Shown here: in pieces, positions 56,311 through 64,000 of the stretch | Layout of the letters: the number at the start of each line of letters is the position of its first letter | Position numbering within the stretch: position 1 is the first letter of the stretch | Assembly (NCBI GenBank): GCA_905250025.1 | Contig: CAJNOJ010000122.1 | Span: forward strand, 225,067 to 289,066 | DNA: 64,000 bases | Direction of reading: 5' to 3' | Origin: Adineta ricciae | Taxonomy: Eukaryota > Rotifera > Eurotatoria > Adinetida > Adinetidae | The notes under the pieces: generated by a model | Databases searched by the model: none | What the model saw: the letters and a program-made list of their open reading frames with translations, nothing else | What the model was told of the DNA's origin: nothing | Program-made: the position numbers and the translations under genes

Positions 56311-57610
56311 GTGTACTTCAAAAAGCTACAAACTATATTCATCTCTGCATTTTATTATTTTCAAGATCCGTTCATGATTTATGCCATTTTTGATGTTTTG
56401 AAGCGGCATATTGATGAAGTCATTACTGTTTCTAAACAAGCCAGTGAAAAGATAGTTATTGTTGCTGATTTTAATATAGATTTGAAGCCAAACAATAATC
56501 ACAAATTTATTGATTACATGACATCGTTTGGATTTACTTTAATTAGTCAATTAAATAAAAATTTCGACTAATGCTAAGACACAGATTGACTATTGTTTCG
56601 CTAATGTGAATGACTTGAAATCTGATTATTTTGAAAGTCTAACAAGTTTTTATAAACCAATACGGGTGAGTAAACACAAATTTTTGACTGAACTTCATCT
56701 TAATGAAACCGAAGACTTTCACACAATTATGTCTTGCAATATTGACAATACTATAGATACTGATCACTCTGATGCAATGGAAGTTGATAATAAATTTGCT
56801 TTTGATCACCATGAAACAGTCGATGACAACGAACAGATTGACTTAGGTATGTCTTTGCAACTAGAAGATCTTAGCTTTAATGAAACATCTGATATGATGG
56901 AAATTGAAGAAAGCTGTTTCTCAGAGAACTTTGAAATTATTGATTCCGGCCCAGGAAAATTCTAGATAGCTTTCTTCTTGAATTTAATTTCGATAATACC
57001 ATCAAGACTAATCAATTTGTGGGTCAAGTTCGAATAATCAGCGATCTAATTAAAAAATCACCGTTCATAAGTATGCAAAATAAAGACGATTCTGTGCGGT
57101 TAGAAACAAGAGTGGAATATCCTGTTCGAGCATTCGATTCAGTTTATACTCGGACACGTACGACAGGAGATGGAAATTGTTTATATAGTTCTCTTTCGAT
57201 ATTGAATGTTGGATCTGAGAAACTAACACATTCGATGAGATTGTTGGCAGTTAATACAATGACAACGAATAGGGATTTTTTCCAAAGACTTTGTAGCATA
57301 TTAGGATATACCTTTGAAGAGCAGTTACAAAGAAGAACTGCGACACATACAGTACGGGGAGGAGTGCAAATTCAAGCTCTATCGATCGTATTATCTCATC
57401 CTATATATTCATATGTAAAGTTTAACAGTAATCCTGATCCGAAAAACACAGTTTATTCCGTCAAATATTAGCCTTCAGGAACAAATTCGTCGATTTAATG
57501 AAGGGACAGCAGGTGGTCATTTAATATATCTTGGATGTGAATCCCACAGAAACAAGACAGGATTTTGCCTTTATTATAACGGTAGTCATTAGGATGCTCC
57601 TTTGTCTCTT
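56311..57610 (+). pseudogene. Remnant of a transposon ORF with endonuclease and OTU protease domains
   Basis: First part: FDVLKRHIDEVITVSKQ..IVIVADFNIDLKP..FIDYMTSFGFTLISQLN, then after a frame change TNAKTQIDYCFANV. This is the endonuclease/exonuclease/phosphatase fold (GDFN- and IDY-type motifs), close to apurinic-type transposon endonucleases. An acidic linker follows (MEVDNKFAFDHHETVDDNEQ). Second part: TTGDGNCLYSSLSILNVGSE, the DGNC active-site block of OTU cysteine proteases, then after a shift near 57450 GTAGGHLIYLGCE and FCLYYNGSH, with the His context cut by TAG at 57590. EN plus OTU is the combination reported for Helentron (Helitron2) elements; I see no Rep or helicase here. Breaks make it non-functional. 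Confidence 0.68.
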
Positions 57611-57694
57611 CAGTATAACCCAGGTCGAAGAGTCCGGCCCGGAACTGACTAGTTCCAGGGCCTTCCGGGGATTTCATGGAAGCAGCATACATGT

Positions 57695-58474
57695 ACAACT
57701 CGAAACTTGAATTCGAGTATTCAATTATTATACTTGAATAGGATGTCGGTAGGGGAGGGTGATGCGCGGTATCATCTGTGTGAGGATGTTGAGGGGTTAT
57801 CGTGTAAGTAGCGCTGAGTTGCATGACTACTGTGGGAAAGCGAAGGTGAAAATATTGGGCAAAGCTATCGGGAACATTATGCATGCAAAGTTGGCTTCGT
57901 GTTAAATTGAGTTGAAGAAAGTGTGGTGACAGAATCGCTAATACCCGATCGATAGGGGCGCTGCACTTCGCTGTGTTGTTGGTTCATATATGTATATGTG
58001 GAGAAAAACGTTTCTTTGCTCGCTATGCGTTTAGTGATTGTAATAGCTATCGTGGTGAACTATCCGTCGACACGTCATTTGGCCCATAGGAGTCTTGACA
58101 TCTAGTTTGTTGCGAAAATAATATAACACGCGGTCGCTAGCAGCATCCTGTGCATCTGACTTATATGAGACGGGAACCCCATAGATAGCGAAAGTTGGTA
58201 GCGAAGGCGGCCGAAGGCCTTCTGAGCGCTCGACTAAAGAGACCGGTAGCGAAGAGGGCCGAAGGCCTTCTGAGCGCTCGTACCCAAAAATCGAATACTG
58301 GGACAGTCGAATAGTTGAATACTCAAATAATTGAAAAGTTTAACTATTCAAGTATAATAATTGAATACTCGAATACTCGAATACTCGAATAATTGAAAAG
58401 TTCAAGTATTCAAATTTAATACTCGAATACTCGAAGAGATAGTTGAATACTTGAATTCAAGTTTCGAGTTTGAC
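57695..58474. mobile_element. Foldback element with AACTCGAAACTTGAATTC ends
   Basis: The left end ACAACTCGAAACTTGAATTC..GTATTCAATTATTATACTTGAATA is inverted at the right end (..CAAGTATAATAATTGAATAC..GAATTCAAGTTTCGAGTT). The right arm carries GAATACTC-type short repeats (58310-58440). Inside are two direct 48-bp units (GCGAAG..GGCCGAAGGCCTTCTGAGCG) at 58201 and 58249. It abuts the next foldback element. Confidence 0.7.
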
Positions 58475-58482
58475 ACTACTGA

Positions 58483-59056
58483 TCTTTTGGTGGTAGATAG
58501 TTCTCGATGAAGTATGAAAAACCTCAAGAGGATTCGTGCCCATGAACCTTTTATCTAGAGTTATAGATCTTTTACTGAAATTTTTGCATATAGCTAGATA
58601 TCTACCAACAGATCGAATATCAGTATTTAGAACTGAAGCTCTGATTGCAGACAGATCTAGATATAGAAACATTACCCTAAAACTTTCAGCTCTAAGAAAG
58701 ACGTCCTTTTCAAAATATTAAAGTTTGAAACAAGGAACAATTCTAGCATCTTTTCTAAGATATGGGTGATTTTTTGAAGTTTAGTATTTTGGAAAGGACG
58801 TCTTTTTTAGAGCTGAAAGTTTTAGGGTAATGTTTCTATATCTAGATCTGTCTGCAATCAGAGCTTCAGTTCTAAATACTGATATTCGATCTGTTGGTAG
58901 ATATCTAGCTATATGCAAAAATTTCAGTAAAAGATCTATAACTCTAGATAAAAGGTTCATGGGCACGAATCCTCTTGAGGTTTTTCATACTTCATCGAGA
59001 ACTATCTACCACCAAAAGATGAAATATAAACACGTTAATCACCTCGGGCGGTTCCC
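58483..59056. mobile_element. Foldback MITE, second copy with long arms
   Basis: Arms 58483-58723 and about 58778-59020 are almost perfect reverse complements. They therefore give the same 53-residue open frame on both strands, an artefact of the palindrome. The right end keeps CACCTCGGGCGGTTCCCT as in 53784-54152. The left end is truncated at the junction with the preceding element. Confidence 0.85.
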
Positions 59057-59287
59057 TCGTAAGTGTTTTTTTCTTCGAAAATCCCTGTACTCCCTCTCAA
59101 GGGCGGATGGATCATTTTTTCAGAATTTTTGGAATAAATGTGACATTCTTGACCGATTAGTCTCATCTTCGAACTCGACCTAGATATTGAAGAGACAATT
59201 CTGGAGGGACAAATTGGGCTCAATTGAATGTAATTTAAGAGAGTTATCCGATAAACGGACGGACATGGTGACCGATTCTAGAGGTGT

Positions 59288-59500
59288 ACTCACTTTTTGA
59301 GTACACAAAAACCAGAGTGTATTGTTCATTACAACGAGAACATGGGGTTAGTTGACAAAACTGATATGCCGATCAGTTTTGTAAAATGCATCCGAAAAAC
59401 TGTTAAGCGGTATAAGAAATTCCTCCTCCATCTATTTGATTTATCAACATTGAACGCATATATTCTCTTTCTCGTAGAGAAGAGTCTTAGAAACATAAAT
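59288..59500 (+). pseudogene. piggyBac transposase C-terminal fragment
   Basis: Reads KPECIVHYNENMGLVDKTDM, then ISFVKCIRKTVKRYKKFLLH and LFDLSTLNAYILF. The NxNMGxVDxxD block and the WYKK..HLxDLSxxNAYIL-type block are the most conserved C-terminal signature of piggyBac/PGBD transposases. No catalytic core remains upstream, where the neighbouring foldback element ends. A fragment only. Confidence 0.82.
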
Positions 59501-59989
59501 TGTTTGCTTTCTTGCTTGTGTGTTCGCACTTCACTGATTGGTCGAAAAATCAGATAAAACTAATAATCTAAATCTCTTCCTTAGACGTATGGCATAGGGG
59601 TTTTTTGGGTCGAGGAATTCGAATCTGATGTTAGTTTTTTGAAATTTTTTACTAAACCAAATTTTTTTAGACAAAGGCCCATTTTTTTTTATGAAAAAAT
59701 GTTTTTTATAAAATTTGACCAAAAGGTTTTTAAGCCCGAGAAACACGAATCTGAGGTTAGTTTTTTATATCCTTTCAGAAAACTTTTTTATAAGAGTTGA
59801 CTGGAGGGTTTTAAAGGCCACGGAATCGGAATCTGGTACTATGCTTTTAAAATTTTTTTATGAAAAAATTGCTTTTCAAAGAATACACTGAAAATAAATT
59901 AATATGCACAATAATATCTTTAAAAGGTAACAGCTGAAAGGAATATTTCTACGAGGGAGAGCTGAGCGAGTCGCTAGACGAGCGTTACT
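59465..59989 (+). mobile_element. Piggybac-associated repeat tail, copy 2
   Basis: Same tail as 52051-52400, but about 175 bp longer because of extra diverged copies of the motif (GAATTCGAATCTGATGTTAG type at 59617, 59747 and 59830). It ends AGCGTTACT next to the SK-channel fragment. Confidence 0.7.
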
Positions 59990-59991
59990 TG

Positions 59992-60613
59992 TCTTTTCTT
60001 GGATGAGGAGTCAATGATATTATGTGCTTTCTCGGTCTGCTAGGTATTTTCTTAATGATCATTGAAAACGAAGTGACATTCAATCGTTTTGATCACAAAG
60101 ATACCACATTTAGTTTACTTATAAAATCAACAATTACATTTACGACAATCGTTCTCGTTGGTCTCGTGTTTTATTATCATCGAATTGATTTAAGTCTCTA
60201 TTGTGTGGATAATTCAATCGATGATTGGCGTATTGCATTAACACGTACAAAGATACTCTCAATTATCTTCGAAGCCTTTGTTTGTATGATCCATCCAATC
60301 CCAGGACATTTCCTTGTCGAATGGAGTTCACAATATGTGAAAAAAGTCGGAACAGATATCAATTTTATCAATCCGTATCGTTCCACCCAACAGCACTCAA
60401 TTCTACACTAGCAACAACGACAACAACAACAACACAAATGACGACATCAACAATTAACACAAACGACGAACCACAAGCATTTGTACCGATCGATGTGATG
60501 TTGAGTTTACCAAGTGAGATAAAAACTTATAAAAAAAGCGAATATGTTTTCAGTTCGATTTAGTGTTTTGTCGGTTGTATCTAATTGCTCGATTTATCAT
60601 GCTCCATTCCCAT
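59992..60613 (+). pseudogene. KCNN-like: Truncated genomic copy of the SK channel gene
   Basis: About 620 bp matching 23055-23686: the end of intron 1, exon 2 (S1 to S3), the following intron and the first codons of the S4 exon. The intron is retained, so this is a DNA-level, not a processed, copy. The splice acceptor CCTAG has become CTTGG. A deletion near 60393 shifts the frame to a stop (QHSILH), and the pore and calmodulin region are missing. The left end abuts the piggyBac-associated tail and the right end a hAT-like MITE. High identity (about 97% by eye) shows it is recent. Confidence 0.93.
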
Positions 60614-60986
60614 CAGGGCTGGAGCCGGTTAAAAATATTCCCACCGTTCCGATCCGACCGGTTTCTATCCCATGTTCAACCGGTGAAATTCCGGCAAAAA
60701 ATGGTGTTACTTGTAAAAAACATTTTTCATAAAAGGTGATTTTCAAATGCGAAATAAGTTAGCACTGCAGAGAATGTAGTTTTTCTCATATTCTTCTTTT
60801 CTAGGCTAAGATATATATCTTCAAATTTTATTATTAATTTACATTGCCGATAATTTGGAAAAGGTCTATATAGATATATTGATAATGTATTTTTTTACCT
60901 TCTCCATACAGAAATTCGGAAGATACATTGTGATAAAAAATTAATTTTTATAAATATCAACCGGTGAATTTCCGGCTCCAGTGCTG
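60614..60986. mobile_element. hAT-like MITE with 15-bp inverted ends
   Basis: Starts CAGGGCTGGAGCCGG and ends CCGGCTCCAGTGCTG (13 of 15 complementary). CAGxGxTGG..-type ends are usual for hAT elements. A second inner pair is CCGGTGAAATTCCGG (60679-60693) and CCGGTGAATTTCCGG (60961-60975). I see no 8-bp target duplication. It ends 30 bp before the start of the next gene. Confidence 0.6.
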
Positions 60987-61017
60987 CTTCAGATTAGTTC
61001 TATCGAATTACTCGGAA

Positions 61018-61754
61018 ATGACGCCATCAGCGGATGCGAGAAAACAGGATGTTAAATTTATCAAGGTAAAAACCGAACCAGAACCAACCATTCCAGCACC
61101 CGAGATGATAATAACCAACGGAAAACACGAATTTTTATTGTTATTCAAGCCGGCAGAAGTCGATTTCGAATACAAACTCAACGTAAGTACTTTGGAGAAA
61201 CTCGAGTATCTGTCATATCGAGTCAAACTGAATTTCGGCGAATGCAAGTGGGCAGGTAAAAGGAAACTACACGAAACTATGTACAAATTTTGGTTCGTTT
61301 AATAGACGCTCTCGTAGATATTGCAGAAATCGAAATACTCAGCAAATTAAACGATCGCCTTCGGATGATCAAAGCGTGAGTAATCTATCTTGACAATAAA
61401 ATAAATTCTATATCATTGATTTTCTCGATTTAACAGAGAGGTCACAGTACAAACAAATCTTCAACAAACAAGAGAAACTATTTCGAAAGCAATAGCTATT
61501 GGAGGTAATATTTGCCATGTTTCTTGGCATTGCAAACTTTATCTGCTCGTTTTAGTGGAAAAGAAGAAGAAAAACAAATATGACCAACTATTGAAGTTTA
61601 TCGACGAGACAAATATCATCGATCACTCAGAAAGTAATTTCCTAAGCAATAATCATTCTTTTTCTAAGAACATGATGCTTGTGTAGAAGAAGAAAACATG
61701 CCACCTCTGAAAAGAACAAGAATTAGTTCAACAACAACCAATGGCAGCATCTGA
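61018..61754 (+). CDS. Small putative nuclear coiled-coil protein, family unknown
   Basis: Five exons separated by short introns (about 61258-61304, 61379-61439, 61506-61556, 61635-61686), about 175 aa. The N-terminus contains VKTEPEP, a match to the SUMO-site pattern hydrophobic-K-x-E. The middle reads KHEFLLLFKPAEVDFEYKL and a helical segment (DALVDIAEIEILSKLNDRLR, then VTVQTNLQQTRETISKAI). The tail has KKKKNKYDQLLKFIDE and the basic PPLKRTRIS, nuclear-localisation-like. The 61181 GT need not be used: reading through to 61257 keeps the frame. No family recognised. It looks intact, and its 5' end lies next to the hAT-like MITE. Confidence 0.6.
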
Positions 61755-62559
61755 TCTCTCGGTGATCTCGATGGATATACACATGATTTTGTAATGACAA
61801 ATCAAATCGTCGAAGTTGTTACTCCTTGTACTCTACGCTAGTCTGGGCAGATTCGTTGGATAATTCAATTTTTCTATTGAATAAAATTATTTACTTTAGT
61901 GTTAATCTATTTAATCATGACAATCTTATACACATTTGAACATCATATCCTTTAGTGCTTTGTAATCAGCAGTTTTTCGTTGAATACTTCCAAGCAATGA
62001 ATAATATACAAACAGTATGTCTGAGAAGTACTACGAGAAATGCATACATAAGATCAACAGAAGGACGGATGAAAACGAATTTTGTTACCGAATATCCGAC
62101 TCTTTGGCTGAGTTAACCTGCATGTATAAGTTTTGCATCAACTTTGAGACAAAGTTCTCATGTTAATATTCCCAAGCTTAATAACGAATATTAATTTTTC
62201 CGCTATTCATTTCGTCCACTTGGTATCAGCTGTGATTGAGATTGTCATAGAGTAGACAAACTTTTACATCAGATTACTGTTCTAATTCGAATGAATAGGT
62301 ATTTGTTCAGCAGTACTTATCAGAAAAACGAACAATCATTTATACACCAACACCAACGCTACATGGTGTATATTTCACGACATAACTATCGTCCTTGAAT
62401 AATGACCTCATTTTATTACTCATTACAATGATCATGGCGAAAAAAACGCACATTTGCACATTGTTTTACTATTTATTATTTACTGCACTGATTGACACTA
62501 TTTAGATATCCAACCAGTGTTTATCAATACATTATTGAAGAGTAGAAAATAACGACGAA
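61755..62559. other. Intergenic, nothing recognised
   Basis: About 800 bp of AT-rich sequence between two intact plus-strand genes, presumably 3' UTR and promoter. No repeat or RNA gene seen. Confidence 0.45.
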
Positions 62560-63342
62560 ATGGTTCAGGAAGATCGAGACATTAGCTATACATCTAACAC
62601 ACAATATGAGCGAAATCGACTGGATGTTTATTATTCAAATAATGGTGCACAACGCGATGTTCTCGTATTCTTTTTTGGTGGCGCATGGGAAAGTGGAAGA
62701 AAAGAAACCTATAGATATATTGGACGAAACTTCACTCGGAAAGGTCTAGTGACAGTAGTTGCTAATTATAGTTTAACGCCTGCTTCAATTTTTACAATGG
62801 TTCAAGAATGTGCTGCAGCTGTTATGTGGGTATATCAAAACATTTCCGCCTACGGAGGCAATCCTAATCGAATATTTCTAATGGGCCATTCAGCTGGCGG
62901 TCACATGATCGCCCTACTTAACTCTGATCCACGGTATTTTCGCCCATATGGACTTAGAAATCCAATTTACGGAATTATTCTACTTGATGCATTTGGTCTT
63001 GATATGTACGAATATCTTAGTCAGCCGTCGTCAAGAAATGATAGATACTACAATACATTTATACAAGTGTTTTCACTGGATCCAAGAAATTGGAAACGAG
63101 CTTCGCCAATACGTTATATAAGAAATATAAGGAATCCGCATTTGATTTTAGTTGGTGAAAGAACTTACCCATCAATTCAAATGCACAATCGACATTTCTT
63201 CGGGATTTTGAGAAATTCTCAGCAAGCTCCTGTCGAATTCTATGAAATTCCACGACGCAATCATACGGCAATGGTTGCTTATATGTATTTTAGTAGAAAT
63301 CAACAATATGATATTATTTTAGATTTTATGCAAAGATATTGA
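62560..63342 (+). CDS. Alpha/beta-hydrolase (esterase), intronless
   Basis: 260 aa in a single exon. Motifs: oxyanion region VFFFGGAWESG (about 36-46, in place of HGGG), NYSLTP, nucleophile elbow LMGHSAGGHM with Ser111, and His235 in RRNHTAMV near the C-terminus. The acid would lie around HLILVGERTYP (Glu200 or a nearby residue), where relatives often have Asp. It belongs to the BD-FAE/carboxylesterase-like group that hydrolyses ester substrates. There is no signal peptide. Lack of introns in an intron-rich neighbourhood, plus a bacterial-style fold, make horizontal origin possible but unproven. The substrate cannot be told from sequence. Confidence 0.82.
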   Translation: MVQEDRDISYTSNTQYERNRLDVYYSNNGAQRDVLVFFFGGAWESGRKETYRYIGRNFTRKGLVTVVANYSLTPASIFTMVQECAAAVMWVYQNISAYGGNPNRIFLMGHSAGGHMIALLNSDPRYFRPYGLRNPIYGIILLDAFGLDMYEYLSQPSSRNDRYYNTFIQVFSLDPRNWKRASPIRYIRNIRNPHLILVGERTYPSIQMHNRHFFGILRNSQQAPVEFYEIPRRNHTAMVAYMYFSRNQQYDIILDFMQRY

Positions 63343-63812
63343 ATTATATTTTTCGTATTAAATATACATGCAACTAGGAATGCTTATATTTTCATACAAA
63401 GATACCTTTCTATATGCATTTGTAGTATAGTGAAGTAGACTTAATTCATTTCTTCTTCTTTCATGTTAAAGTCTAATAGAACACCCACACCTTCACACAC
63501 CCACCCTCAATGACTCACTTCATTTATTTCGTTTCGATTGTGTGATCATATTTTAGACGTAGAAAAGCAATAAGTTTATGAAATATAGTTTCATTATGTT
63601 ATTTCGACATAGTATGAATGAATCACATCCATGTGACACGTAATTCAGGTGAAAACGGAAAGTAGTCAACAGATGACTAAATCACTGAAAGATTTGTTTT
63701 TGTCCACGTACCGCTGTCAATGTGTCTACTACAACGTGGCAATGTTAAAAAGCTCGTTAAATACCAATGTTCAATGAATATTTTTATGAAAAAACTCTAA
63801 TCAATTCACAAT
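63343..63812. other. Intergenic with a short telomere-like C-rich patch
   Basis: 63480-63510 reads ACACCCACACC..CACACACCCACCCTC, two or three imperfect CACCCA words, with the C-rich strand on plus as at 49318. The remainder is AT-rich without a gene. Confidence 0.45.
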
Positions 63813-64000
63813 ATGGGTATTTTTCTCAGTCGAATGTACGAAGCTTTGTCTTCGTTTACTAGTGGAGAACCAGCACGAATTTTAATGCTTGGTCTTGATG
63901 CTGCTGGTAAAACAACAATTTTGTACAAACTTAAACTTGACGAAAATCTTCAAACAATTCCAACCCTTGGTAAATTTTCTGTCACCAATGATAAAGTCAT
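63813..64000 (+). CDS. ARF/ARL-like: ARF-family small GTPase, 5' part
   Basis: Starts [20 protein letters not shown], with Gly2 as N-myristoylation site. The P-loop follows as [20 protein letters not shown] (GxDxAGKT of the ARF family), then [11 protein letters not shown] up to a GT donor at about 63971. The next exon would supply the switch 1 Gly-Phe-Asn sequence and lies beyond the window. ARF proteins recruit coats and lipid enzymes to membranes. The ARF versus ARL subtype cannot be decided from 52 residues. Confidence 0.9.
   Translation, partial: MGIFLSRMYEALSSFTSGEPARILMLGLDAAGKTTILYKLKLDENLQTIPTLGKFSVTNDKV

Noticed and set aside
58536..58966. Identical 53-residue ORFs on plus (58536) and minus (58781)
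   Set aside because: They are the same sequence read from the two arms of a perfect foldback element, not two genes.

Overview
The window is eukaryotic DNA, most likely from a bdelloid rotifer (Adineta/Rotaria/Philodina type). It is AT-rich and has many short GT-AG introns (about 45-90 bp). The proteins are animal-like: anoctamin, SK channel, perilipin, reticulon, PPME1. The lineage is suggested by ART-TPR fusion genes, secreted NHL-repeat proteins, a two-domain EN+OTU transposon remnant, and a block of CACCCA hexamers at 49318-49365. CACCCA is the complement of the TGTGGG telomere repeat reported for bdelloids. Exon structures were read by eye and are approximate; no database search was possible.

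Region 1, about 1-24.8 kb, is gene-dense and looks like ordinary core genome. In order it holds a LEKR1-like coiled-coil protein (-), a repeat protein of unknown function (-), a reticulon (+), an L-asparaginase/lysophospholipase with ankyrin repeats (+), a perilipin-like lipid-droplet protein (+), protein phosphatase methylesterase PPME1 (+), a palindromic MITE, a GT23/FUT8-like fucosyltransferase (+), an anoctamin (-) and an SK-type calcium-activated K+ channel (+). Each has an intact reading frame across its introns, except for one frame break at an ambiguous base in the LEKR1-like gene.

Region 2, about 24.8-61 kb, is accessory and subtelomere-like. It contains a decayed SLC9C-type Na+/H+ exchanger with a cyclic-nucleotide-binding tail, a 5 kb segmental duplication carrying two intact ADP-ribosyltransferase-TPR genes (813 and 764 aa), and a decayed FLYWCH/MULE transposase. 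It also has a small unknown gene with a TA-flanked MITE just upstream of its ATG, a decayed LDL-receptor class A protein, interstitial telomere-like repeats, one broken and one apparently intact NHL gene, several foldback elements, an EN+OTU (Helentron-like) remnant, a piggyBac C-terminal fragment, and a broken genomic copy of part of the upstream SK channel gene. An assembly gap (49 N) sits at the left edge of the second duplication copy.

Region 3, about 61-64 kb, returns to intact genes: a small putative nuclear protein, an intronless alpha/beta-hydrolase that is a candidate for horizontal acquisition, and the first exon of an ARF-family GTPase running off the end.

The Region 1 genes do not form an operon or pathway, as expected in an animal genome. 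The Region 2 layout (duplications, pseudogenes, TE ends, telomere repeats) fits repeated breakage and joining near a chromosome end.
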